NCBI RefSeq assembly: GCF_036588685.1
Contig: NC_086382.1
Span: forward strand, 65,952,929-66,016,928
Source: Mytilus trossulus
Taxonomy: Eukaryota; Mollusca; Bivalvia; Mytilida; Mytilidae
DNA length: 64,000 nucleotides
Direction: 5' to 3'
A program made the translations under genes and the position numbers. Positions 12,085 to 23,612 of the stretch are shown in pieces. Every line of letters begins with the position of its first letter. Position 1 is the stretch's first letter. Under the pieces are notes generated by a model. It did no database searches. It was not told the origin of the DNA and was given only the letters and a program-made list of their open reading frames with translations.

Positions 12085-12345
12085 GATTTGTACCAGCTCT
12101 ATCAAAAGAAGAGCAGAGAGGGACGACAGATACCAAGCGGACAGTCAAACTCATAAATCTAAAACAAGCTGACAACGCCATGGCTAACAATGAAAAAGAC
12201 AAACAGAAACACAATAGTAAACATGCCACAACATAGAAAACTAAAGAAAAAACAACACGAACCCCACCAAAAACTAGGAGTGATCTCGGGTGCTCCGGAA
12301 GGGTAAGCAGATCCCGCTCCCCAAAACAATCATGCTTCAGGGTAC
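12085..12345 (-). mobile_element. Retroelement 3' tail, family A (5'-truncated)
   Basis: On the minus strand this reads AGTTTGACTGTCC, GCCATGGCGTTGTCAG, the GTGTACTATTGT region, then GATCTGCTTACCCTTCCGGA. The same tail follows reverse-transcriptase-like sequence at 21200-21905 and occurs alone at 29690-29965. I infer a 5'-truncated copy. Confidence 0.6.
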
Positions 12346-12639
12346 GTTCGCCTGCTCCGAAAAAAGCTACAGTGGCTGCAAATAAGTTTTCAATTTTCAC
12401 TGCCAAAAAAAACCAAAACAGGATGTTTACAGTGTTGTCTCCCCTCAAAACATGTATATCAAATCTATTGTGTAAATTATTTTAATCATCGAACCTGTTT
12501 TAATTGAAGCTTAATAAGTTATTTTTGCACTCAAATACATAAAAACATGATCCCTTTTCACCAATTATGTTGATGAAAAGGGACGTCCCTCCATGTCTAT
12601 TTTTAGTCGGAAATAACCCTTAGGTTTTTGTATATACGA

Positions 12640-13110
12640 AACTGTTCATAGCATCTCAGTAACTGCTGTTCTTTGTTAATTTATGTGTCATTGTCATTTT
12701 GTCTAATTTTCTGTGCTACCTACTCTATCATCGAACTCGAACATATGTTTCACTCAGGTTTATTGTGCTTATTGCTGTGAGGGTTTTTTTCTGCATTAGC
12801 TTTAGTTATAGGGGAGTTGATATCTCATAGCATATGTTTGACCCTACTGCTTTTGTGGTCCTGTCTAAAGCCAGGAGCTTCTGGCCGTTGTGAGTCTTGT
12901 ATGATGTTTTGAATTTAGGTTCTTTATATATTTTTGAGTTCATATAACTTTTAATTTGACTGAACTAGTGCACGTTTTTGTTAGGGGTACAGGTGAAGCA
13001 TGCCATTGGGTGTTTGATGTGTTGGACACCAATTGAATGCCTTGTGCGGTTTTTAATCTTTGTTCGGGTTGTTTTCACTTTGACACTTTCCCCATTTCCT
13101 TTCACAATTT
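12640..13110 (+). mobile_element. Dispersed repeat family B, copy 2 (diverged)
   Basis: Carries the family B landmarks in order: GAGTTGATATCTCA, GCCAGGAGCTTCTGGCC, GAGTCTTGTATGATG, TCGGGTTGTTTTCACTTTGAC and the CCCCATTTCCTTTC end. Noticeably more diverged than the copies at 1985 and 32650. Confidence 0.6.
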
Positions 13111-13264
13111 TTTAAAACATAAGTGTTTATGATTTTTATGTTTTTATGTTATAATGTCTGCCTTTATATTAATTTTGTATATCTGATCTTGCTTTTCTTT
13201 TAATTTGTCTTACAGGATTTTAAATTTGAACTCGGCCAAGATCATTTGTCGATAAGTATTTGGC

Positions 13265-13460
13265 ATATATGTAGGACTCAAATCTATAGTGGGTTCTAAA
13301 TCTATGGCAGATTCCTAATCTATGGGACAAATATAACGTTGATCATCCCAAATCTATGGGAGTTTTTTTACAATTCTTATCTATGGCAAGTTTCGTAATT
13401 TTCTAATTTTTTGCGGATTTTTTTTCATTTTTTTTTTTTTCGAATCTATGGCAGATTTAG
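13265..13460. repeat. Cluster of AATCTATGG words
   Basis: At least six spaced copies of AATCTATGG/ATCTATGG (for example CTAAATCTATGGCAGATT and CCCAAATCTATGGGAG) in about 190 bp, plus a poly-T run. Irregular spacing; function unknown. Confidence 0.6.
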
Positions 13461-14095
13461 TGCAAATGTAAAACAATGCAGTACTTATGCGATCAATGAC
13501 TTGTCTTAAACAAGGGGAAATAAACGAGAACTAGGGTTTGTCTATAAACATTTGTGAAATAATGTGCCCCGTGAAAATAACCGTTTTGTAATCTGTGCAT
13601 GATAACTGTTTAATTGTTAATTGCTATTATTTATAAGTATCGCAATATGCATTGTGTTTCAATGTAATATTAGTATTTAGTTCTATAATAATATTAAATC
13701 AATCCTAATTCTATCTTACTTTTGAGATATAGTTTTTCATATGTGACGTCATTTTTTAGCTGTTTCAGAAATTTCAAAAATTCAAATGTGACGTATTTTA
13801 TGTGCCTTTTTGCAACTTCGTATGTGACGTCATTTTTGTATTTATTGCGTTGAGGCCTAGAATGAGTCGGGTGTGTCAATTTTGTGTTGGTCTTTGCATT
13901 ATGTATTCGGGTTTTGTTTTCTGTAATAAGTTAATACTTTAGTTTCATTATGTATATCTTTTATATTCGTTTGATAAAATTTACTGTTTGCAATAGCATT
14001 TAGTGTCCTAAATAATAAGGATGTTCTTATCCCATTAAAACATACCCGTATTTGACACAACCTTTTTCAACTTTTGATCTTTAGTGCTGTACAAC

Positions 14096-16045
14096 TTTGT
14101 ACTTATTTTCACTTTCGATCTTTTATATTTGGGCGTTACTGGTGAGTCTTGTGTGGACAAGGCGCGTTTTTTGGCGTATTGAATTTTAAACCTGATGCTT
14201 TTTGTTATCTATTAATCATGTGTTTCTTTGTCTAATACGTTCTCCTTTTTATTTGTATTGTAGTCCTGTAATATTATGTTGTCATTTCAATGTTATAGTT
14301 AACATTGCCATTAAAGTGCGAGGTTTGGCATGCCACATAACCAGGTTCAACCCACCATATTTTCCTTTAAAAATGTCCTGTACCAATTCAGGAATACAGC
14401 TATTGTTATTATATTATAATTGTTCGTTTCTGTGTGTGTTACATTTTAACGTTACGTCGATTGTTTTCTCTTATTTTTAAGTGTAAATTCACATTGCAAA
14501 AAGACGTGTCACGGTACTTGTCTATCCCAAATTCATGTATTTGGTTTTGATGTTATATTTGTTATTCTAGTGGGATTTTGTCTGATGCTTGGTCCGTTTC
14601 TGTGTGTGTTACATTTTAGTGTTGTGTCGTTGTTCTCCGCTTATATTTAATGCGTTTCCCTCGGTTTTAGTTTGTAACCCCGCTAATTTTCTATAGTACA
14701 TTAACCTGATTATTTCTATTGATGTATTGGGGTTTCTTGAGCTTATGCCCATGATATATCACCTCTCAGAGATGTTCATGATGATTTATTTAGTATTCTA
14801 TATGTTCAGATCTTTAGTATTAACATGGCCAGTGGCGCGTAGGAAAGTCACAAGTCAAAGGGTTTTAATATTATTTTCTAAATCAAGATCCTGCAATGCT
14901 TGCTTGTAGTTAACTTTTTGTTTTTGCAATGGTTTTGATGTAACTTTAGGAAAAATAGGATCAGACTGGTTTTACAGATAGCGTGAACATTTAGAAACTA
15001 CCTCTTTGTGATGAAGAGCCTTACTGCTGTAAATGGCATCAATCCCTTTTATAAGAAAGCTGAACTGGACAGAATTGTTTTTTAGACGGAAAAGAGCTAC
15101 ATGTACTTCACAAATTATACTGATCATTCTGTATATTAAAAGCAATTTATTTATGCATTCCTTGTCGAGTGTAAATAAGCTAAGAAAAAACAATAGTTGG
15201 TAAGTAATAGTGGATGACGAAAACGTAAAAAGAATGCCACCAAATCTCGACAGGAAGATCTAGATTTGGGCGACTATTTGTTTTTATATTCAGCCAATTT
15301 ATTTTCACCGTTCTTTGTCTTTCTTCTTTAAAATGTTTGAAAAGTGCCATATTTGTCCAAATTAGATTTTGAAAGTTTACAGGTATCAAATAAAGGCATC
15401 AGTAGTATACCGCTGTTCAAAACTCATAAATCCATGGACAAAAAAACAAATTCGGTGTAACAAACTAAAACCGAGGAAAACGCATTAAATATAAGAGGAG
15501 AACAACGACACAACACTGAAATGTAACACACACAGAAACGGACCAAGCATCAGATAAAATCCCACGAGAATAACAAATATCACATCCAAACTAATACATG
15601 AATTTGGGATAGTCAATTACCGTGACACGTCTTATCACAATGTAAATTTACACTCAAAAATGAGAGAAAGCAAACGACGCAACGTCAAAATGTAACACAT
15701 ACAGAAACGGACAATAATATAACAACAGCCATCTTCCTGACTTGGTACAGGACATTTTTAAAAGGGGTTAAATATTGTGGGTTGAACCTGGTTTTGGTCA
15801 TGCCAAACCTCGCACTTTAATGGCCATGTGAACTATAACACTGAAATGACAAGATAATATTACAGGACTACAATACAAATAAATAGGAGAACATATTAGA
15901 CAAAGAAACACATGATTAATAGATTACAAAAAGCATCAGGTTTAAAATTCAATACGCCAAAAACGCGCCTCGTCCACACAAGACTAACCAGTGACGTCCA
16001 GATATAAAAGATCGAAAGTGAAAAAAGTACAAAGTACGACTCATC
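14096..16045. repeat. Large inverted repeat, ~590-bp arms, ~775-bp spacer
   Basis: The left arm (about 14096-14680) is the reverse complement of the right arm (about 15456-16045) over nearly its full length. Landmark pairs are GTGCGAGGTTTGGCATGCC with GGTCATGCCAAACCTCGCAC, and GCTTGGTCCGTTTCTGTGTG with its complement near 15535. The arms are diverged by substitutions and small indels. Open frames inside are antisense shadows. It could be two opposite copies of one repeat or a fold-back transposon. Confidence 0.85.
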
Positions 16046-16474
16046 AGTGACGCTCTGATCAAAATAGTTAGAAAGCAAAACAATTGTAATGTTGAAGATC
16101 ATCGATGATCCAAAATTCCCCATAATTGTGCTAAATACGGCTACAGTCATCTGCTTGGGGTAAGAACATCATAATCGTTTCGAATAAGTTGCTCCTAACA
16201 AATAATTAACTAAAGGAATAACCTGCCTGCCTCATGGATTAAATAAACCATACAAGAAATAAATAAACACATCTGAAAAAGACTCTCAACTCATTTCAAA
16301 CTAATTAAAAATCTTAAATGTGAAAAAACAAGACAAATTAGATACAAAAGAATAGGGAAGGAAACAATTACCCAAATAAAGTTAAACAAGAACATTGACT
16401 TTCAAATACTCAGACCAAAATATGTTGAAGATAGGTTTTTAAATTTGATTTATTGCGATCTCGGAGCTTATTGG

Positions 16475-16623
16475 CAGTGGCGGATCTAGAAATTTGCATA
16501 AGTGGGGACCACTGCCTGGCATATGAGGGGCCCCGCTCTAGTCACACTTCAGTGATTCACTTTATAAGCAAAAAAAAGGGGGCCCCGGCACCCTGTCCCC
16601 CCCCCCCGCTAAATCCGCCTCTG
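16475..16623. mobile_element. Small TIR element (MITE), CAGTGGCGGAT ends
   Basis: Starts CAGTGGCGGATCTAG and ends AAATCCGCCTCTG, an imperfect inverted pair, with C- and G-runs inside. The end type resembles hAT-like MITEs. I could not find a clean 8-bp target duplication. Confidence 0.6.
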
Positions 16624-17421
16624 ATTGACAGTTTTTTTCAAACATCTGAATCTATAATTATACTGCTTTATAATAAGAAGAAGAGTATATTATACACTGT
16701 TATTGTCTTTTAGTAGTTTTTTGCATCGTTACAAAACCAAATGAAACATATACTTATTGCAAAAAAGTACACTAATTCCGTTTCTCAGTAACCCATTTTT
16801 AATCTGTTCTAATAATATCTGTTAATGTTCACAATTCCAAAATCAAATTTTTAAAAATTGATGAACTTCGAATTCCCTGTATTAAAGTGTACTTTTGGAT
16901 TATCATCAATCTCAATTTTATGACGACATTTGTTTTTGGCTAAGATTCCATGATTGAATCTATACTGCCGACACTGTAGCTTAGTATTGTTTGTGACAAC
17001 AAAAGTCAATTTCGTATTTTTTCTAATGATATTTATCGGTTTTCGGTTCTTCTTCATTGACTAAAATAACAAGCAATATCTTTCAAACTTTAAACTTAAT
17101 AATATGTCGTGCGAGTTATTTATTTTCGAATTGTACAAGCGTCTATTTTTAAGGCTTTAACTTCTTCAAGTGGTGCGTCCAATAGGCCGCATCACGGCAC
17201 TAGAGACATGTCTCTGAGTGCCCTTATCTTCTGAAACTGCACTCAGACCGTGACGGGACTATGTGTTTTGATAACATATCATCGGATAACGGAGATGTTC
17301 GATTGGGTTTTACAGAATAAAGAATGATGGACAAAAAATTGACAGAATAGAGAGTAATATAATTATATAAGGTGCTTGTATTTAAAGATATGAGAATAAT
17401 TAACAAATGATGTGTCGGTTA

Positions 17422-17479
17422 GTGTATAGAAAGGTATATACTATGAAAATATTTTCATAGTATGTACCTTTCTATACAC
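17422..17479. repeat. Near-perfect 58-bp palindrome
   Basis: Arms of 29 bp meet at AAAATATTTT (centre 17450/17451) with a single mismatch. The outer word is GTGTATAGAAAGGTA and its complement TACCTTTCTATACAC. Confidence 0.9.
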
Positions 17480-17718
17480 CATCCAATTTAGCACATATTT
17501 TCAACTTGAGTAAGCCTGTATTTGTCTATTGATATGTTTTGGCTGACTAGCTGTAGCTCATTTACATCGTTTTGTAAATCTACTCACTATTATCATTGTA
17601 AGATATTGACTTCAGAATAAAAAGATTGTAGTTGCTAGTGCAAGTATGTTTATTGGTATACTTGTATAAAGCTGTGTTTTACTATACATGATAAATTTCT
17701 AAACATATAGATAGTTTG

Positions 17719-17865
17719 CAGTGGCAGATCCCAAAAGAGGGTGGGGAAAAACGCTTATTTTGGGGATGATCAATACAAATCAATACAATACAAGAACATA
17801 CAATTGAATCCCTCCCCCTTGATTTTGGGTTGGAACACCTTTAAAAATGGATGGATCTGCCCCTG
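17719..17865. mobile_element. Small TIR element (MITE), CAGTGGCAGATCC ends
   Basis: Starts CAGTGGCAGATCC and ends GGATCTGCCCCTG, the inverted complement with one or two mismatches. It matches the element at 16475-16623 at its ends, so both belong to one family. Confidence 0.65.
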
Positions 17866-19271
17866 GTATGTACCCAAAGGTAGTTTAGTGAATAGTTTAC
17901 ATGCATGAAATATCTGTCACTGGACATTAAGCAACCAATAATCAATCCAGTCATGACGATATATATCAAATTGCTTTTATTTCCCTATACAAGGTTTCAT
18001 GGTTAACTCTATTTTTGTGTACAAAGTAATTACATGGAAGATAATATAAATGATTACAATTTTAGATGGCATTGTACTCTAATCAAGTTATAATGAACTA
18101 CAATGTAAATTTGTTACTCTTTAATTAAAGTCATAAGAAACCTCAAATAAAAAAATAATAATGCATATGATTTTTTTATAACTCAATACATAGTTTTCAT
18201 TATAAACTTATGTATATATACTTTTTTCTGAAGAAAATTCTTTAATTTATTCATATTTAGAAGAAGTTTACTTTATTTTCATTGCTTCCTTGCAGGAAGC
18301 AATTCCCTGACATTTTTTCCGTATGCAAAGTAACCTCAGTGTGACCCATCTCGTAAATATCCTGTGATCACAATACGCATGGATGTTCTTAAAATAAACT
18401 TTTATCTGAATTTACATGTGAACACGTGCTTAATTTCCATGGGTTTTTTTGAATTTTTTGTCGATTGTTGACAAACAGGTGACGCTCGTTAAACTTCGGC
18501 TTCAAAACACGAACTTTGATTACCTGCCATAATTTTACAACAACACTGACCGATTGAAAAAAAAGGACGATTATACGAAATGTACACGAAAAAAATGATA
18601 AATTCGTGCACAGAAGACTAAGTTTATGATGTTTGTATGCATTGGTTCAAGAATTAGAAGAACATTATTTTTCACCGGTCACTCGTTTCTAATGACTTTA
18701 ATTTAAAGAAACTTTAAATTGTCAAAAACATATTTTGATCCAAAGATTAAATAGTGGGATGTTTAAAAATCAATTTGAAAACTAATTCCAAACTATTTAG
18801 TTTAATTTGGAGCACAATTTTTTTTCAAAATAACCAGTAGCAATTTGTATTTCAATATCTTGACCCTTGTGGTTATTCATGCGTAGTTACTCGGTACAAG
18901 GAAAAGCATTTATCTTACCTCCTATACATTTCTAGGAATATGATTGGTTAAAAGCGACCTCGTGGAGACCGTGTATATTCAATGTTAGGTTAGTAGGGAG
19001 GCGGGGCTTATTTCAATATTAGGTTAGTAGTGAATTTGCGACTTAGGCACTGTTTGATTATTTAAATTCTGTTTAATATTGTTATATCAAGGTTGTTTAT
19101 TATAAATATTTATCGTTTACATTAGTATTTAGTGCATATCAATTGAAGAAGGTTCTTAAAATTGAACACCTGAACACTTTAATACAGAAATAAGGAGATG
19201 TGTTATGATAGCAAATAAGACAATTTTAGTCTAAATTCAACAGATTCAAAGATAGTCGGTAAGATAAATTC
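17866..19271. other. Intergenic, no gene recognised
   Basis: AT-rich with no convincing open frame. The phrase TTAGGTTAGTAG occurs twice (about 18985 and 19021) just before the fold-back element. Confidence 0.4.
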
Positions 19272-20138
19272 GTTACATAGTGTGCTAGTTACGGGGCGCC
19301 GAATTGGACTCTTGTGGTTTTGTTCCCAAAATTCAATTTTGTACAGACAAAAGCGACTTTTGTTCAACAAAAATGAGTTCAGTTTGACAAAATTTGTAAC
19401 ATACTACAAATTTGAAATTTTGTCATACAAAATTATCTTCCAGTGGACAAAAGTGACTTTTGTCATGAGAAAATTCATTTTTGTTACACAGACTTGACTT
19501 TTGTCACCTAATTTGAAAATTAGGGGACAAAAGTCAATTTTGAATGCAAATTAGTTTCGTTTGGATTCTGTGAACTAATTTGCACAAAAAATTGACTTTT
19601 GTTACACAAAATTGAAAAGTGAATTTTGATGTCACAAAAATGAATTTTGTCTTCACAAAATTGACTTTTGTGAGACAAAATTTAATTTTGTCTCACAAAA
19701 GTCAATTTTGTCTTAAAAAAACTCAATTTTGTCTCTAACAATTGACTTTTGAGTTTTTATTTCCTTATGAGGTAACAAAACTCAATTTTGTATGCAAATA
19801 AGTTTATATTTGCATACCTTTTTGACAAAATTGACTTTTGTCATGACAAAAATAAATTTGTCTACAAAAATGAATTTTGTAATGACAAAATCGAATTTTG
19901 TCTACAAAAATGAATTTTGTCATCACAAAATTGAAGTTTTCATAAAACAAGTCTGTATCACATAGTTTTGTAAGACAAAAATGATTTTGTTATGACATAA
20001 TTGAATTTTGTAAAAAATCACAAGAGTCCCATTCGGCGCCCCGTACTAGTGACCTAATATGATATATACAGGGTAAGTAAATTCCATATGGAGTTCGAGC
20101 TTCGCTCTTATGTTAGGTCACTAACACACTATGTAACT
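19272..20138. mobile_element. Fold-back element built of ACAAAA...TTTTGT units
   Basis: Nested inverted ends. The outer pair is GTTACATAGTGTGCTAGTTA (19272) with its near complement ACTAACACACTATGTAAC (about 20121-20138). The inner pair is CGGGGCGCCGAATTGGACTC (19292) with GAGTCCCATTCGGCGCCCCG (about 20025-20043). The ~700-bp interior is almost wholly made of words such as GACAAAATTGACTTTTGT and ACAAAATTCAATTTTGT in alternating orientation. It has no coding capacity. The architecture resembles Foldback-type elements. Confidence 0.85.
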
Positions 20139-21199
20139 ACTAGTACTATGAAAGTTAGAAGACAAATTCAAGCAATTTGATTGAACGAAAAGTTGTAGGC
20201 ATGTGCTAATAAATTGAGAATATCTAACTATACCTCAAATGAGTTTATTACTGAGTTGTTTTACCTGTCATTATTGAAGTGTGTTTATTTCGTCATTAAC
20301 ATGTTAATTTGTGAATTTTAATAAGAAAGTCATGGTAAATTTTATACGACCAAGGAACGAAAATGTGATTCAAATTGTAATAACACTTGAAAATCTAAAC
20401 ATCTTGACTTGTCTTTTAAATTCAAGTTATACCCTTTTTACAACATTTTATTGAATAGCTACATACACTGTATACAACTTAATTTTGTCATTTTCTATTA
20501 ATGCAAGATCAAATATATACCTGTCTTGTTTTATTGCTAAAATAAATACCATTTAAAGACATAAGACATAAGACAAATATTGTTGAATTGTAAATTTTAT
20601 TATTTATCATAAACGTCATTTGATCAATAATTGGAAAGTTAGTAAAAGATACCAAATTTATGATTTTTACACTGTGACCTTCATACTCGATTGTTAACCA
20701 ACGCATAAAACAAATGGGATTGTGACATTGACATTTCTTTTTTTTTGTAATTCAAAAGACAGCATCATGAAAATAGCCAATAAGTTTACGCGCCATTTAC
20801 CCTCATTTAGATTTTTATAAATTTATTGCATATAACGCTTGAGCAAAGGCCATCTTTAATCAATTCTTTTTCCTATAAAAATCATTTGAATAGGACACTC
20901 ATTGAATTAATTGTCTCCCCTTACTCTAATTTGCTGACAAATTTTCTTTAGCAGCGAGTGACCTAAAGTTAACTATGATACCTTTCAATAGGAATCAAGC
21001 AATGGGACAGGGTAAGCGTGAAAGGGGAAATCTCGTCCAAAGGCAAGGTAAACAATCGTGAAAGGAATGAGGTATTCACTTATTTTGAAAGACTCAAATC
21101 AATTTACAATTGCATATAGAAGGCTAAAATTGGATAATGCGTTGTGAATTCGGTAAATGTCACTAGTCATGTATAACAGATAAAAAGCAAAACTTATAT
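20139..21199. other. Intergenic, no gene recognised
   Basis: AT-rich sequence with short chance open frames only. A few words near 20990-21060 may be the decayed 5' part of the retroelement that follows. Confidence 0.35.
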
Positions 21200-21905
21200 A
21201 GATTGAAAAATAAACTGGCTTCATACAGGAACTTCGTAGGAAGAAAGATAAGGAGTTAGCATTATCCTTTAACTCTACTTTCCGCTATAAAGATGACGTT
21301 CTTTCACTAAATAATTCAAAATTCGGTGAATATGTTGAACGGGTCTATCCCATCCAACTAGAGAAGAAGGATTTGACAATAAGCTCGAGGGTCAGTTGAA
21401 AACAAATCTTTACGACAAAAAAGATGATTTCAGCTTTCAAATTGTGAACTTTCTATTTTTAAGTAGCAACATTCCTGCAGCACCTGCATACGGTGTATAC
21501 ATCTCCAAATTGATACGATATTCCCGTAAAGTTTACAGACGCCATCACGAGTTGGTTGACCGTTATGAAATAATCGTTTCACGAATGATATCGATTATGT
21601 TCCTCACGTCGTAACTACAATTTCCCTCCCTTTCATGAATGCGACCTACCGAATTAGATTATGGATTTGTTATAACATAAGCAACACGACGGGTGCCACA
21701 TGTGGTGCAGGATCTGCTTGCCTGAGAACACCCCTAGTTATTAATGGGGTTCGTATTGCTTATTTTTTAGTTTTCTCTGATGTGTCATGTGTTCTATTGT
21801 TAATCTGTTTGTCTTCTTTCATTTTTAGCCAGGCGTTGTCAGTTTATTTTGGATTTATGAGTTTGACTGTCCCCTTGGTATTTTTCGTCCTTCTTTTGTA
21901 CAATA
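21200..21905 (+). pseudogene. Reverse-transcriptase-like retroelement 3' end, decayed
   Basis: In broken frames it reads DDVLSLNNSKFGEYVERVYP, then KTNLYDKKDDFSFQIVNF, SNIPAAPAYGVYISKLIRYS and RRHHELVDRYE. This block order belongs to a reverse transcriptase family repeated many times in bivalve genomes; I would guess Penelope-like but cannot assign it. Between YSRKV and YRRHH the family normally has additional residues, so an internal deletion is likely. The coding part stops at 21614 and is followed by the family A tail (about 21640-21905) that occurs alone elsewhere in the window. Confidence 0.65.
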
Positions 21906-23612
21906 AATCGAATAGAAAATAGCTTAATTTTGAACCATTCATATGAATTGAAACAAATTAAATTTGTTCTTATGTTGACACCTCTATTCAAAATTCATTA
22001 AGGAACCTTTTTATTTAACTATTTGAAATCTACATTTATCGGTTTTACAAAAACTTCCTCAATTTTTTTCCTACACAATTTATTATTTTACTGGGAACAA
22101 GATATCATGGCTGATTACAAATACATGGTTGCTAAGGAAGTCAAACTATCAACACAAATTGTATATTTCGCAACGTTATCTGTCAAATTATATGTCACGA
22201 TTTGTCGACTAAACTTGTGCAGGTATGATTACAACCAATAAATATTTTATTTTTCATTTGTTTTGTGTTACTAATTTCATGTGACTGTATATTTGTAACA
22301 AAATAAGTTTAAATGCCAAACGTTGTCATTTAAAATCATGTACTTATATTAGTACTTACATGTATTTGTGTTAAATGGAGTGGTGCTTCCAATCTTTATA
22401 AAGGTAAATAAATTATCTGTAGTATATCCGTATCTTATATATATTTACATTGTAAAATATGCAAATGCATTTAGTTATAACGCTATATATTTTACTTAAT
22501 AAATTAGTACTTGTTTTTGTGACATAGAGTGGTAATTCCAATCTTTATTAAGGTAAATAGATTATTGTTTAGTATATATCCATACTTATCATTTGATTTT
22601 GTAGTCTGATTAGGGACTTTCCGTTTGTATTTTCCTCAGAGGTCAGTATTTTAGTTATTAATTGTACGTTTTGATAAAATTAAAAGGATTTTGTTGAAAA
22701 ATTGGCCTAATGTGAAGGTAGTTTCCTGGGGGAAGTTGGTCTCATATTTTTCATTTCAATAGTAATATCCACAAATGAGTCAAACTATCTTATTTATAAG
22801 AAGACACACTTGCAAGTATATATGTACCTACTTCCTTAAATAATACAATAAATCATAAGACAATCAATTAACGGATTGGTGACGGTTTAACGTACAGTGG
22901 CAAATTAAATGCTATTTAAGAAAGGAACATGATTATGTGGTACATATACTCTGCTTTGAACTATACAATCACGAGACCACCGAGCCAGTTATATCAGAAA
23001 CACATGTCATCAAAATAACATAAACTATGGAACGGAGCAATTTTTAATATTTTTTTCTAAATAATGATTAGTTGGTTTAAAATGACTGAAATTGAATTTG
23101 AAATCGGTTTTATGTCCGTCGTATAACAAGCATAATTAGATACACTATGAAACAGATAAAAGATAAGATCGGTGTGTACGTACGCAACAAGGCAACACAA
23201 AAAACCTAAATGTTAAATGAACTAATACTTGAAAAAAAAAATATACAAAAGACCCTTTAAAGAGGGAAACTGCTACAGAAGAAAAAATCCAGTGAGAAGA
23301 TTATAAGTCAGCAGTTAATGCATTTTAAATCAATCAAGTGTATTGTTATAATTGAATGTTGTACACTATGTTCAAATTTTTAAAATATTAATTTTTTGTT
23401 GGATAGGTATTGCATTGTTTTAAATTATTTTGTTGAATGTTGTTTGTTGTAAACAAATTCCAATTTAAATTAGACAACTTAAAATACAATTGATTATCAA
23501 TATTTCAATAAGCATTACCACTTAATTGTATATCTTACACAGTGAATCAGATGCGACAGATTGTTACACTAGCTGAAGCGGTAAACAGTTTCATTTGCAT
23601 GCAATCGTAAAA
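21906..23612. other. Upstream region of KY1, no gene recognised
   Basis: AT-rich. Near 22380-22400 and 22528-22550 there is a repeated phrase (GTGGTGCTTCCAATCTTTAT / GTGGTAATTCCAATCTTTAT) spaced ~150 bp, an old tandem duplication. ATTTGCAT, the octamer motif, lies 13-21 bp before the KY1 ATG; it may be chance. The KY1 promoter is presumably here, but I see no clear TATA box. Confidence 0.35.

Noticed and set aside
12080-12448. 122-aa hydrophobic minus-strand ORF
   Set aside because: It overlaps the family A retroelement tail and has the same composition as chance frames in other copies.
21635-21922. 95-aa hydrophobic plus-strand ORF
   Set aside because: It is the family A noncoding tail; the other copies do not keep the frame.
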